Assembly: GCA_022605425.2 (NCBI GenBank)
Contig: JAKIMF020000001.1
Coordinates: forward strand, 436,501-500,500
DNA from: Hamiltosporidium tvaerminnensis
Taxonomy: Eukaryota > Microsporidia > Dubosqiidae
Direction: 5' to 3'
Length of the DNA: 64,000 bases
A program made the translations under genes and the position numbers. The notes below the pieces were generated by a model, which saw only the letters and a program-made list of their open reading frames with translations, had not been told where the DNA came from and searched no databases. Numbering within the stretch: the first letter of the stretch is position 1; every line of letters starts with the position of its first letter. This document shows positions 11,426-25,360 of this stretch, one piece after another.

Positions 11426-12901
11426 TTGTTTATTATTGTTTTTTTTATTATATAGATTTCAAATCGAATGTTTGTTTGTAAATCTGCATTGATTCTCTTT
11501 ATCTTAAACAAAGTGTATCAAAATGAAAAAAAGGTTATTAATATATCTTTTAATCTTATTTTAATTTCCTTAATGATATTACATCAGATATTAAATTAAT
11601 TTTTAATAAAATTCATCTACCTATTTATTATCATATCTTATATTGTTAACTAAAGATAAAATACTAAACAATTGACTATTTTAAATCATCAATTGAAGAT
11701 GTTCTTATGTTTTGTAAGGAAAGAGATTTATTTATCTAAATTATTTTAAAATCTTTTATTCTTTTATCTATTATTTTTTTAAATTAAAAAGTGTATTCGA
11801 GATGAGTGATTGTAAATACCTAAAATTATATATCTTTTCGAATTAGATGGAATTTAATAAAAATTTTAACTTAATAGTACTTTATATCTGATAGAATAGA
11901 ATTAAAAAAGAATTTTACATTTTATTTTAGTATGTAGATATTTTTTACCCTTATCAGCAAGCAAATGGGATTATTTAAGTCCTACATTTTATTTGAATTT
12001 ATATATTTTAAAATTTTTAGCTACTGAATGAGATTATAAGTCCGACTTTTAGAATTAAATTTTAAATATTTTATCAAAAAAATATTTTTTTTCGGATTTC
12101 TTAATATTACAAATCTGTTATATTAAGTCGCAATCATAGTATAATTTATAAACCGAAAATTTTGTTTTAATCTGCTATATTTATACTCCAATACGTGCCA
12201 AAATCTTTGATAGATTAAAAACACATGTAAATGCAATCGTTTGATGTCTATCAGGCAACAAAGATAACATAGTAAATATATAGCAAAATATATTGCGAAA
12301 TACTAGTAAACCATTCTAGCTTTGCAACAGAATTTTTTGGTATCATACGAGAATAAAACATAATTAGATGTTAAGAATAATATTATATAGGAGATATATC
12401 TCATAATAGCATTCTATACATTAAAGTATTATTTTAATTTAATATAAATGAAATTAAGAAATTTTTTTGTTTAAGATTTATTCTTATATAGTTTAAACTA
12501 GGAATAAAATTCAAGATTAGACCTGTTATCATATTTATTTAGAAAAATCTTCTTAATACGAAAACTTAATTCTATTATTTTGATCTTTAAGTTACTTGGT
12601 TAGTATTTAGAACTTTAAATAAAAAATAGGGACAAAAGGTATACGAATTAAATGCCAAGGTAATCATACAGGCATCATTTATTAGATAAGATTAAAATTA
12701 AATTATCGAATAAAATTAAGATTGAATTTATAAGAAATTTATTAGAATGAATTAAATTAATGTGAAATTATATTAGGATGGAAGATAAGATTTTAATTTT
12801 TAGGGAATTAAAATTAAATTAAAATACATTTAAAGAAGAAGGTGTTGTAGAATAAACTGTTTTACTTATCTAATAGTATATATCTAAGTTAAATTTTTTA
12901 T
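11426..12901. other. Gene-free upstream region of RhoGAP copy 1
   Basis: About 1.4 kb of A+T-rich DNA upstream of the RhoGAP start, repeated upstream of the other two copies. The start-proximal part has long T and A runs and no CCC. The distal end is rich in ATTAAAATTAAATT-like words. I see no gene, tRNA or clear promoter motif. Confidence 0.6.
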
Positions 12902-13047
12902 ATTTAATAAAATTCTGGGTTAAAATATTCTTACCATTTTTATATATTTTCTTCCACCTCTTTTAACTTTAAAAATCGTTTATAAGATTCAAGGTTAAAA
13001 ATTTTTTACCTTTTTATATATTTTCTTCCACCTCTTTTAAATTTAAA
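12902..13047 (-). repeat. Pair of 73-bp retrotransposon 3'-end repeats (second copy)
   Basis: Same two units as at 90-235, shifted by exactly 12812 bp. Confidence 0.7.
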
Positions 13048-13442
13048 AAAAATCCAAAAGTATTTGGTTTTAGCTTCGTATAAATATTTAAAATAACACA
13101 TTTTTTAAAAAAATAATAGAATTACAAAAAAAGATTCGAATGAATATTTAAAGAAAATATAAAAGTAAAACCTTTGCCTATTCAAATCAAATAAATACAA
13201 GAAATAAAAATGAAATAATTAAACCTTGGACTAAATTCTAAATTCAATTAAATAATAATCTCCAAATTTTAAGAAACAGCAATAAAAAAACACTAAATTT
13301 AAAATTTAGAATTTAGAATTCATGAAACGAAAAAATCTATTATAGATATAAACAACCCAAATTAAGAAATAATTAAAATATTTCTAATTCATTTCTCTTA
13401 TTGAAATCTAAAATTTTTTTTAAAAAACCAATTAATTCTATT

Positions 13443-13688
13443 CATAGACTGATTATTATTCTTAAATTTCCTAAACTTTTATTTGCTTAGAATTTGAATT
13501 TTTTATATTTTTTAATCAATTATTTCATAGACTAATCGTTATTCTTAAGTTTCTTAAACTTTTATTTTCTTATTATTTGAGTTGTTTACATTTTTTAATC
13601 AATTATTTCATAGACTAATCGTTGTTCTTAAGTTTCCTAAACTTTTAAATTCTTATAATTTGAGTTGTTTATATTTTTTCCTTCTACC
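13443..13688. repeat. 83-bp tandem repeat, three units (second copy)
   Basis: Copy of 631-876 with the same three-unit structure, ending against the retrotransposon arm at 13689. Confidence 0.9.
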
Positions 13689-15380
13689 TTGAGTGCTATG
13701 ACAGACGAGGCAAAGTAATTTTTAGAGGTGATTGGCTTAGAGATTAACAAAGAGAAGTCAGCCACAAATGATAAGTATAGTGAAGATACTGCTACCTTCT
13801 AGAAAGTGTTAGTGTTTTTAAATATTTAGGAATTATAGAAGATAGCAGAAGAATTCCAACACGTAGCTCATTTGAAGAATTACAAAGCGAACTTTTATCA
13901 AGAATTGAAAGACTTTCTCACACAAGATTAAATGCAAAAAATTTATTTTCTGCAATCAATCAACATGCGATATCGTTAATCAACTATCACATAGGAGTAC
14001 TTCGACTTGAACCGGCTGACTTCTCTAAGATAGATGATGCAGTTCGTTCGGTGTTGGTAAACAATAAGATACATCGTCTTGTAAAGAGCGTTTGTATCTT
14101 ACTAGAACAGAACTTGGAAGAGGCCTACATAGTGTTGAGTTGCGAAGCGAACATATGCTTCTGCAACTCTTGGATGTTCTTGAAAAAAGTAAAGAAAATT
14201 CAACTAGACGAGCAGAAATCCTTAAAGTGGAGAATAATAATAAAACCAATCTCTCACTCATAAAAGGCTTCTAAAAAGTAAAGTACAGGTTCGTAGAAGA
14301 AGTCACTAAGAAAAGTTTAGAAGAAGCTTAACTTGCAAAACTATACAACGAAATAGAAAAACGAAAACTTCATTCAAAGTTATATAATGCAAGGAAAAAT
14401 GAGCTTGTAAGTGTTAGTGACTCTGCAAGATGGTTAAAGAGAGGGAATATTAGGCCACGAAACGAAGCTGTGTTTTCCTATATCCAGGACAGAAATTTAT
14501 TATGGGGATCAGATGGTATGTGTCAACACTGTAATTAATTTGGTAAGACTGTAGATCATCTAGCAACTCGATGTGAAAAAATGCTAGGTCATGACTACAC
14601 CAGACGGCATAATGAAGTGGTTTGATGCAGACACTTATTTCTTCTAAATAGATATAAGTTTAAGTCCTCAAAACGAATTTGGAGTCACTCAGTTTAAGAA
14701 ATTCTTGATAATGAGTATGCAGAGATAAGAGTGGACACCAGAATTTAAATTGATGTTAAAATTTAGAGTAACAGACCCGACATATTTATTTTAGATAAGA
14801 AGAAGAATAAGATAACACTTATTGAAGTAGGAATCACTTCTCAAGATTCACTTCAAATAGTTGAAACTGAAAAACTTAGGAAGTATGACTTTCTAGCCAA
14901 TGAGCTGGGTCTTATTTACAAATGTAGTTAAGAGATAATCCCTTATGTGATGACCTGGGACGGTATTGTAACAAAATACCATAAATCTCATCTTAAAAGA
15001 CTAGAAATACACATGAATGTAGAGGCATACATTCAGTCTATAGTACTTAAGAAAACAGTCGAAACAATTTCCTTTGATCGACGAAGAGGACTTGAGTCAA
15101 GACTAAATGCCGAAGAGAGCTGGGAGAGAGCGTCAATGGGTGCTATTATGAGATCAGAGATGCATGAGGAATTAAAACCTTATTTAAAAGAAGAGAAGAG
15201 AGAGGAAGATGGTTTAAAAAATTTTAAACTAAAAAATAAAGCACCCTTTATTTCACAAGGAGGAACCACTTTAGAGGAACCGACCAATAACATAAATGAA
15301 GAGTCGAATTTGGAAGAAGAGACAGAAGTGGTTAAGGAGGTAGAAGAAAACATGTGACAAATGGTAAAAATATTTTAACC
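13689..15380 (+). pseudogene. 5'-truncated retrotransposon fragment, left arm of unit B
   Basis: Corresponds to 877-2584 and is nearly identical up to about 14815. From there to about 15370 it carries a different variant set, encoding GLKNFKLKNK and EESNLEEETE in the tail where unit A has GAKKFKPKNK and KESDIEEETK. The C-terminal ORF is 136 codons (14947-15357) and ends at a TGA that unit A lacks. It is interrupted by several stops and is not functional. Confidence 0.85.
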
Positions 15381-17873
15381 CAGAATTTTATTAAATAAAA
15401 CTCATATGATATCTTTCTAAAAATATAAAAAAGAATATTTTGATATTAATGTATGATATATTGAATAATCACAATAGAAAACCTCCAAAATATAAGTTAA
15501 AGAAATTAATATATCAGAATTTTGTATAATACGTGATGTGTTGGAGTTAAATCTAATATACGCTATTTTGAGTATATTAGAGACAAAGAACGAATTAAAA
15601 AATCTCAAAAGGGTATATTTTCACAAAGAAAACTATTTTTTTGGTTTGAAGACGATTTTAAATAATTTAGTTGTCGATTTAAGCAAAATTTGGATGTTAC
15701 CAGACAAAATGAGTTCTTAAACATCATAAAAGTTTTTGTTTTGTCAGAATATCTAGGTTTAATGATTAATAAGGTATTTCTAATTTGACAAATAGTGTGT
15801 GCTGTCTGCTAATTATAAATTTATATTAAGGCTATTTCAAAATATTATTATATTTTTGAAAATTAAAAATTTTGTTTCCTCTAAAAGCATACTAATCTTC
15901 TAGTAGCCGGCATAACACAAATTAATTGGAAAGATTTCGGGTTTGAATACCGATTTTTACACTGTTACCTTTAAATTACAAATATTTACGCCAAAAAAAC
16001 AATCTATTTGTCACAAGAGACATTAGTAAATACCTATATCACATGGCAAACCAATACTATATTTGTATACTGTTTTCATTCCTGAGAAAAATTAATCAAT
16101 AAAGAAAAACTAAAATAAACTTAGAACTTTAAAAAGAAAATTACAAATTTTTATAGCATTAAAAGTGCCTCTTAAAATGATGAATATTTTTCGGTCTCAC
16201 GGAAACTGAAATAAATAATTATCATCAACATATTTTATTCATCCCAAAGCTAAATAAAACAGAAAAGAAATGATTATCGAGGTATCGAAACAATATTAGA
16301 GTTTGTTGGTGGTTACAAACATTTTGAATAAATTGAATGTCTCAAAGTAAAACCGAGAGAAATTAATCTAAAGCTATTAAAAGGACACTTAAAGTAAAGA
16401 TTTAAACGTTTAATGATACATAGTTGAATGTATCAAATTTATTTTACCAATCAAATTTTAGGTAAATATTATTCATTTTTCTTATAGAGTATTTGTAGCC
16501 AAACATTTAATTGATCTAGATATATGATAAATTATTTTGTGTTCTAGTTATGAACACTATACAAATAGAACTCGAGGTTCCGATAAATCGTTTCTGTCAA
16601 AATAAAACCTTAAGAAATCTTTCAGAATGTTTAATTTGAATATATATGTGATTTTGCAATTCCGTGGTTCTCTGTAAAAAAAATAAATAAATTCTGAGAA
16701 ATGAAACGATTTGGAGCAATCTTGCAATTATAATTAACTATTTCTGTGTAAAATTAAAAATAGAAAGAGAGATAAAGAGATGAAGATTAAAAAATTCATA
16801 AAAAAATATCTAGCGGATAGAAAATCGAAAATAAATCAAGCTTTATATCCTAGAAGTAAATGATAATAGGTGTTAATAACACTTACAAAAAGCTGATTAA
16901 GAAACCTTGATGTTAAATATACTAGAATTTTGTTATTATTTAAATAGAATGCCTTTTTGAGAACGAAAAAACTTAAAAACGGCAGAAATTTTGCGTCGCG
17001 ATCTTAACTACGTAAAGTAGATCCAAATTAAGAAATAAAATTTGTTTTTCTACGCATCTAAGGCTTATAAATACAAATGATCAAAGAATTTAAACGTCAT
17101 ATGAGCTATTCAGTTCAAAAGTTCGCCAAAAAAAGCGAAACTAAAAATAAATTTAGATAAAAGATATCAAATATCAAGTTAAAATTTACTTATTGTTCTG
17201 TATTGAATAGAAATTATAGAGAAAGATCTATTTCAGAAATATTTTTTTTGCTTCAAACTGGACATGCGATAGAATAAATTTAACTTTATTTTTGTTATAA
17301 GTAAAGTATTTCTTGTATATTAGAACAGAGTTTGACATCATTACAGAGTATTTGTTCATTATTTGTTTCTAGACATCATAATATGTATACAATATTAAGT
17401 TTTGCATCCGAATCAAAAATAGGACATGTGAACAGCCAATATTAGTTTAAGAGATAGTCAATTTTTGCTTTGATAGAAGAATAAAAGGAGTATAAAGATA
17501 GAATTCAGATAGATTACAAAAGTTCGTACTTATTCTTTGTAATCGAGAGGAGACATAGATCAAAGCCATATCTCATTATACTGACGTACCTGAGAAGATA
17601 TATATGTTTCGTTAAGTAAAAAAAGATTCAAAAACCATTTGAATTTTTTTGTGTGCAAAATTCGAAAATAAAGCGTCGAATGTAATAACGAAGAAAATGT
17701 TGGAACGTAATAATTCTAGGAATAAATAAATCGGAATGGAATCGGTAATCATCATAAAAAACTTATTAATAAAATATAATTTAATTTTTATATTTTTGAT
17801 TTCTACAAATCTAATTTAATATTTATTTTACCAAAAAGGTAAAATAAATTTTTAAACCACAATACCATCAGTT

Positions 17874-17909
17874 TTTTTACAATATTTTTCTTTTATAATA
17901 TTGTAAAAA
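17874..17909. other. Perfect 13-bp hairpin in X core B
   Basis: Copy of the 5062-5097 hairpin with an identical stem. Confidence 0.6.
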
Positions 17910-20727
17910 GGAAATGGCTAGTTATAGACCCAAGATGCATGTAAAAGCATTTGGAACTAAAACTACGCATTTTTTTCCTAGTATTTTGTTAGTACTGAAG
18001 ACCGTCAATTATTATCAAATAAATTATTTACATTTGTCATAGTACTAAAATCATTATTCGTAGGTTTTCCAGAAGTAAGTTGTGTGAAAATATTCAATTT
18101 ATATGTAATAATTTGAAAATTCGATTTTATTTGTATATTGACTTAGTTAAGAGCTATGGTTTTTTTTATACCAAATCATTCTTTATTTAAAACAACATAT
18201 TTGAAAGATTTTCTTAATTATAGTAACTTAAAATTGCAATGAATATGTGTGTGTTTGAGTTGTTTTAAACAAAATATAAATATAGCTTTAATAAAAGCTA
18301 TTTAAAAAATTCTTTCAAGGATTTGGAAATAATTATACGGAGTTAAAATTAACAGTTCAACCCATTTTTTTGAAATTAAAAAATAGATCAGATAAATTCA
18401 TTTTTTTTTATATTATAAGATAAACCAAAATACCTGTCTTTTATTTATTATTAAATAAATAATATTACTCTTGGGCGGATATATCTGTTACCGTACTTTT
18501 ATTTTGAATTTATCATATAAGGAATATTTTGTATATCATTTACAAAAATTACATTAAGACAATAAAATTTATGATAAAAAATACAAAAAAATAAACGCAA
18601 TTTAAAAACAACGGGAATAATATTATTTGATTAAATAGATTCTTTGTTCTGTCTTCAGATATAAATTTTGTATTCCTAGAGCTCTTCGATAAAGAATTTA
18701 AAAGTGTCGAATTAATTCTCTTTTAAATAATCCAGCTTCTTCTATATAAAGCAATTTATTTTGTTTCTTTGTGCCTATAGTTTACATTGAAGAATTGTAG
18801 AATATATACATCTTTTTCTGGATTAAATTATAGACAATTTTACGAAGCTCAGCATTTTCAATATTCTCAAAACCTAAGCCTTTTGGTTCTTCATATAAAT
18901 TCTTGTAGACCAAAAAGAGTGATATACGGCTCTATACTATTATCTCTTGAATAATGTATATTCTGTATTAATTTTGAATTAATTATATAACTGATTCCTT
19001 TTCTAGTATTTTAAATACTTCTTCATTAATATTATTGAAATTGACTACAATGAAATATCCATATACCGCGAAAAATCAATGCCTGCATAGGTAACATAAT
19101 TACTAGTCGTCTTCATAATGTTTATATTAAAATATACATTATTAGAAATTTCTCATCTGTTTCTTTTCGACAAGATAATTCTTTTGCGATTGTTCTTACG
19201 ACTATTTACTAATTAAGGCAACCTGTCCAGGATTTCCAGGATGTTTCAGACTTTTATTTACAAACTTGATATAATGCAAACATAGAAATTCTGTAATATA
19301 AGAAAATAAAATTCGTGATATTTATCGCTTTTTAAAATCTAGGAGCATTTTTATGGTTGAATAATTGCTTTAGAGTGGATATAATGTTTTCACTGTTTCA
19401 ATTTTCAATACAAATAAAAAAAGAAACTTTAAAACAAATAGAAAAATTTAGAAACTATTGATATCTGTCATTTTCATTTCCATATTTCTTTGATCAAATC
19501 AATCCAATTGTACTATAGTTTAGGAATATCTTAAAATATGTGAATTATTCACAAAACGACTTAATAATTCATATTTTTTGCAAGTGAAAAAATTTAAAAT
19601 ATATTTTTTCTTTTTCTTTTAAATTCGATAATGCGAGTTTAAAGGTGTTCATACATGCCTTCATTCCTTTTTGATTGCGTGGGAAGTGTATCAAAAAGTG
19701 CATGTTTCTTTATAAAATTTTAATCCGGTAACAGCCTCTGTAATATTTTTTTCTTTATTTTTAAGAAATTTTTACTTTTGTTAATTTTAAGTTTTTAATT
19801 TAGTTAAAATTTACATTTTTACTGAAATGATAACCAAGATGTGCATTATTTCATTCTGATAATTATATTTATAACTTTCAATAGTACATTATCGCCTCAA
19901 TCCTTCTCACAAAACCATATAAATAAGAAAAATAATGAAGTTATACGCAAAGTTCTTAAAAATAAAAAAAAACTTATGAATTTTGTATATAAAAAATATT
20001 TTTTCTTTAAAAAAAAGATGTATAAGTGGAGAAAGAATAATCTCATTTTAAACTATCGCTTGGAAATGTGTGTATAAAATTTGTGTGAAAATCATTGCTT
20101 CCATTGAGGTGGGATATAAAACACGCCTGATCTATAGGCCAATTCCCTGTAATCCCGAGTTACATTAGACAAAAAAAACAAATGGAAAACTTTCATTTGT
20201 TCATATTCGACACTAAGAGGTAAAAACAGAATGGAATAATTGAGAAATTAAGTCTAAAAATTTTAAAAATTGCTTCTTTTCGAACAAACAACAACCGAAT
20301 TTCAACGTAGAATAAAAAATTTTCCTTCTTATTTCTTATAAATTTATGATATAATACAATTAATAAAACCGATAATGAAGTTTTGGATGCCAATATTTAT
20401 ACTTAACAAGTATCTAAACATTCAAATCCAAAAAAAGATTAAATATCACACAGTTCAAGAACTTTCTGAAAATAATGATCAGAAATAAAACTAGAACTGA
20501 GGTATAAAGCTTATTACAATATTTTCAAAATAGACAAGATATATTCATGATGTAAAATAAATTAAATATGATTACACATATCTAGGGTGTAAACACGAAC
20601 AAGGTTCGCTTCAAAGAATGTAGACCAACAAACTTAAGACATACAAATTACTTCTGTTTGGTTTATACTGTTTATATAATTTTTAGAAAAAAATTTGTTA
20701 TTTCTTAGTTTCGGATTATACAGTGGC

Positions 20728-20950
20728 AAAATACTATAAGATATATCTTGAAAATTCTAAATACTCATAGAATTAGAAACACGCATGTAATCAACAATAC
20801 ACTAAAAAGGCCAGTCGAAACAATTTCTTTTCAATAACCAAGAGAATTCGAGTCAGGACCAAATGGCAAAGAGATTTGAAAGAAAGTACCCTAAGTATTT
20901 TACAAGGAAGAGAGATCCCAAGGAAACAATACCCTTTTAAAGTCTACTCC
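20728..20950 (+). pseudogene. Older retrotransposon C-terminal relic in X core B
   Basis: Copy of 7910-8130 with private changes (GTGGCAAAATACTATAAG). No open frame of use. Confidence 0.6.
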
Positions 20951-21305
20951 ATTGAGTATTGTGACTTTAAACAAGTAAAAACAAAAAAAAAATCCAATCC
21001 TTATTTTGAATTAAGATGCCAATATCAGAGATTCGAACAAAATAAAACTTACCTAATTATTCCTTTTAATCTGTTATAACTCGGTATTATAGAGAATTGA
21101 ACTATAGATCCGGTGTAGTTTATATCCTACCAAAATGGCAACAATGAATTTCACAACAACTTCAAATAATCATTACCAAGCAGATGGTTTTTAATGTGCT
21201 TATCGTACCTCTTTTTATAAACAAAAAACAAGAATAAGTTTAAAAGAAGAAAATTAAATATTTAAAATGATGGAATGTTATTCGAAATTTAAAAAAAAAA
21301 TTAAG

Positions 21306-23097
21306 TTTAAAAATCGTATATAAAATTATGAGTTAGAATATTTTTACCATTTTTATATATTTTCTTCCACCTCTTTTAACTTTAAAAATCGTTAATAATA
21401 TTGTGAGTTAAAATATTTTTACGATTTTTATATGTTTTCTTCCACCTCTTCAACCATTTTGTCTCTTCTTCGATATCCGACTCTTTATTTATGTTATTGG
21501 TCGGTTCCTCTAAAGTGGTTCTTCCTTGTGGAATAAAGGGTGCTTTATTTTTTGGTTTAAATTTTTTTGCACCATCTTCCTCTCTCTTCTCTTCTTTTAA
21601 ATAAGGTTTTAATTCCTCATGCATCTTTGCTCTCATGATAACACCCATTGACGCTCCTCCCAGCTCTCTTCGGCATTTAGTCCTGACTCAAGTCCTCTTC
21701 GTCGATCAAAGGAAATTGTTTCGACTGTTTTCTTGAGTACTATAGACTGAATATATGCCTCAACATTCATGGGTATTTCTAGTCTTTTAAAATGATATTT
21801 ATGGTATTTTGTCACAATACCGTCCCAGGTCATCACATAAGGGATTATCTCTTAACTACATTTGTAAATAAGACCCGGCTCATTGGCTAGAAAGTCATAC
21901 TTCCTAAGTTTTTCAGTTTCAACTATTTTAAGTAAATCTTGGGAAGTGATTCCTGCTTCAATGAGTATTATCTTATTCTTCTTCTTTTCTAAAATAAATA
22001 TTTCGGGTCTGTTATTCCGAATTTTAACATCAGTTTAAATTCTGGTGTCCACTCTTATCTCTGCATACTCATTATCAAGAATTTCTTGAACTGAGTGACT
22101 CCTTATTCGTTTTGAAGACTTAAACTTATATCTATTTAGAAGAAGTAGGTGTAGGCATTTAACCAATTCATTATGCCGTTCTGTGTAGTCATGACCTAGC
22201 ATTTTTTCACATCGAGTTGCTAGATGATCTACCGTCTTACCAAATTTATTACAGTGTTGGCACATACCATCTGATCCCCATAATAAATTTCTATCCTGGA
22301 TATAGCAGAACACAGCTTCGTTTCGTGGCCTATTATTCCCTCTTTTTAACCATCTTGAAAAGTCACTAAGACTTACAAGCTCATTTTTCCTTGCATTATA
22401 TAACTTTGAATGAAGTTTTCGTTTTTCTATTTCGTTATATAGTTTTGCAAGTTAAGCTTCTTCTAAAATTTTCTTAGTGACTTCTTCTACCAACCTGTAC
22501 TTTACTTTTAAAAAGCCTTTTATTAGTGCAAGATGGGTTTTGTTATTATTTTCCACCCTTGAGATTGCTGCTCGTCTGATTGATATTTCTTAACTTTTTT
22601 CAAGACAATCCAAGAGTTGCAGAAGCATATGTTCGCTTTGCAACCCAAAACTATTTAGGTCTCTTCCAAGTTCTGTTCGTGTAAGATACAAACGCTCTTT
22701 ACAAGACGATGTATCTTATTGTTTACCAACACCGAACGAACTGCATCATCTATCTTAGAGAAGTCAGCCAGTTCAAGTCGAAGTACTCCATGTGATAGTT
22801 GATTAACGATATCGCATGTTGATTGATTAATTGCAGAAAATAAATTTTTAAAGTTTAATCAGGTATGACAAAGTCTTTCAATTCTTGATAAAAGTTTGCT
22901 CTGTACTTCTTCAAATAAGCTACGTGTTGTAATTCTTCTGCTATCTTCTATAATTCCTAAATATTTAAAAACACTAACACTTTCTAGAAGGTAGCAGTAT
23001 CTTCACTATACTTATCATTTGTGGCTGAATTCTCTTTGTTAATCTCTAAGCCAATCCCCTCTAAAAATTCCTTTGCCTCGTCTGTCATAGCACTCAA
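21306..23097 (-). pseudogene. Retrotransposon fragment, right arm of unit B (long type)
   Basis: On the minus strand this arm extends to the TTGAGTGC start point at 23097, so it is the long arm type otherwise seen on left arms, because the adjoining Z module is inverted here. It ends inward in about two 73-bp 3' repeats. A 92-codon open stretch (22035-22313) contains the CCHC knuckle. A one-base change splits the C-terminal ORF into 21633-21836 and 21382-21648. Not functional. Confidence 0.85.
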
Positions 23098-23343
23098 GGT
23101 AGAAGGAAAAAATATAAACAACTCAAATTATAAGAATTTAAAAGTTTAGGAAACTTAAGAACAACGATTAGTCTATGAAATAATTGATTAAAAAATGTAA
23201 ACAACTCAAATAATAAGAAAATAAAAGTTTAAGAAACTTAAGAATAACGATTAGTCTATGAAATAATTGATTAAAAAATATAAAAAATTCAAATTTTAAG
23301 AAAATAAAAGTTTAGGAAATTTAAGAATAATAATCAGTCTATG
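23098..23343. repeat. 83-bp tandem repeat, three units, inverted
   Basis: Reverse complement of 631-876; each unit closes with AGTCTATG. Confidence 0.88.
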
Positions 23344-23739
23344 GATAGAATTAATTGGTTTTTTAAAAAAAATTATAGATATAAATAAGAGAAATGAATT
23401 AGAAATATTTTTATTATTTCTTAATTTGGGTTGTTTATATCTATAATAGATTTTTTCGTTTCATGAATTCTAAATTCTAAATTTTAAATTTAGTGTTTTT
23501 TTATTGCTGTTTCTTAAAATTTGGAGATTATTATTTAATTGAATTTAGAATTTAGTCGAAGGTTTAATTATTTCATTTTTATTTCTTGTATTTATTTGAT
23601 TTGAATAGGCAAAGGTTTTACTTTTATATTTTCTTTAAATATTCATTCGAATCTTTTTTTGTAATTCTATTATTTTTTTAAAAAATGTGTTATTTTAAAT
23701 ATTTATACGAAGCTAAAACCAAAGACTTTTGGATTTTTT

Positions 23740-23885
23740 TTAAATTTAAAAGAGGTGGAAGAAAATATATAAAAAGGTAAAAAATTTTTAACCTTGAATC
23801 TTATAAACGATTTTTAAATTTAAATGAGGTGGAAGAAAATATATAAAAATGGTAAAAATATTTTAACTCATAATTTTATTAAATA
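23740..23885 (+). repeat. Pair of 73-bp retrotransposon 3'-end repeats, inverted
   Basis: Two GAGGTGGAAGAAAATATATA units in plus orientation, the inverted counterpart of 90-235. Confidence 0.7.
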
Positions 23886-25360
23886 TAAAAAATTATACTT
23901 AGATATTTACTATTAGATAAGTAAAACAGTTTATTCTACAACACCTTCTTCTTTAAATGTATTTTAATTTAATTTTAATTCCCTAAAAATTAAAATCTTA
24001 TATTCCATCCTAATATAATTTCACATTAATTTAATTCATTCTAATAAATTTCTTATAAATTCAATCTTAATTTTATTCGATGATTTAATTTTAATCTTAT
24101 CTAATAAATGATGCCTGTATGATCGTTTGGCATTTAATTCGTATACTTTTGTCCCTATTTTTTATTTAAAGTTCTAAATACTAACCAAGTAACTTAAAGA
24201 TCAAAATAATAGAATTAAGTTTTCGTATTAAGAAGATTTTTCTAAATAAATATGATAACAGGTCTAATCTTGAATTTTATTCCTAGTTTAAACTATATAA
24301 GAATAAATCTTAAACAAAAAAATTTCTTAATTTCATTTATATTAAATTAAAATAATACTTTAATGTATAGAATGCTATTATGAGATATATCTCCTATATA
24401 ATATTATTCTTAACATCTAATTATGTTTTATTCTCGTATGTTACCAAAAAATTCTGTTGCAAAGCTAGAATGGTTTACTAGTATTTCGCAATATATTTTG
24501 CTATATATTTACTATGTTATTCTTTGTTGCCTGATAGACATCAAACGATTGCATTTACATGTGTTTTTAATCTATCAAAGATTTTGGCACGTATTGGAGT
24601 ATAAATATAGCAGATTAAAACAAAATTTTCGGTTTATAAATTATACTATGATTGCTACTTAGTATAACAGATGTGTTATAGTGAGAAATCCGAAAAAAAA
24701 TATTTTTTTGATAAAATATTTAAAATTTAATTCTAAAAGTCGGACTTATAATCTCATTCAGTAGCTAAAAATTTTAAAATATATAAATTCAAATAAAATG
24801 TAGGACTTAAATAATCTCATTTGCTTGCTGATAAGGGTAAAAAAATATCTACATACTAAAATAAAATGTAAAATTCTTTTTTAATTCTATTCTATCAGAT
24901 ATAAAGTACTATTAAGTTAAAATTTTTATTAAATTCCATCTAATTCGAAAAGATATATAATTTTAGGTATTTACAATCACTCATCTCGAATACACTTTTT
25001 AATTTAAAAAAATAATAGATAAAAGAATAAAAGATTTTAAAATAATTTAGATAAATAAATCTCTTTTCTTACAAAACGAAAGAACATCTTCAATTGATGA
25101 TTTAAAATAGTCAATTGTTTAGTATTTTATCTTTAGTTAACAATATAAGATATGATAATAAATAGGTAGATGAATTTTATTAAAAATTAATTTAATATCT
25201 GATGTAATATCATTAAGGAAATTAAAATAAGATTAAAAGATATATTAATAACCTTTTTTTCATTTTGATACACTTTGTTTAAGATAAAGAGAATCAATGC
25301 AGATTTACAAACAAACATTCGATTTGAAATCTATATAATAAAAAAAACAATAATAAACAA
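23886..25360. other. Gene-free upstream region of RhoGAP copy 2
   Basis: Inverted equivalent of 11426-12901. The 79-codon ORF at 24423-24662 is open only because of local base changes and resembles nothing. The start codon at 25361 follows AATAAACAA. Confidence 0.6.

Larger units (their letters stand above)
10143..13688 (-). repeat. Z module, first complete copy (RhoGAP on minus strand)
   Basis: The module runs from the short retrotransposon arm end at 10142 to the long arm start at 13689. It contains the RhoGAP gene, its upstream region, the 73-bp pair and three 83-bp repeats. At 3546 bp it has the same length as the inverted copy at 23098-26643. Confidence 0.85.
15381..21305. repeat. X core, unit B
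   Basis: Same orientation and content as 2585-8490. It shares many single-base variants with unit C in its left and middle parts (for example CTCAGCATTTTC near 18847 and CCGCGAAAAATC near 19066) but has private changes near its right end. No gene is supported; the 78-codon ORF at 19841-20077 arises from a few base differences and looks like chance. Confidence 0.85.
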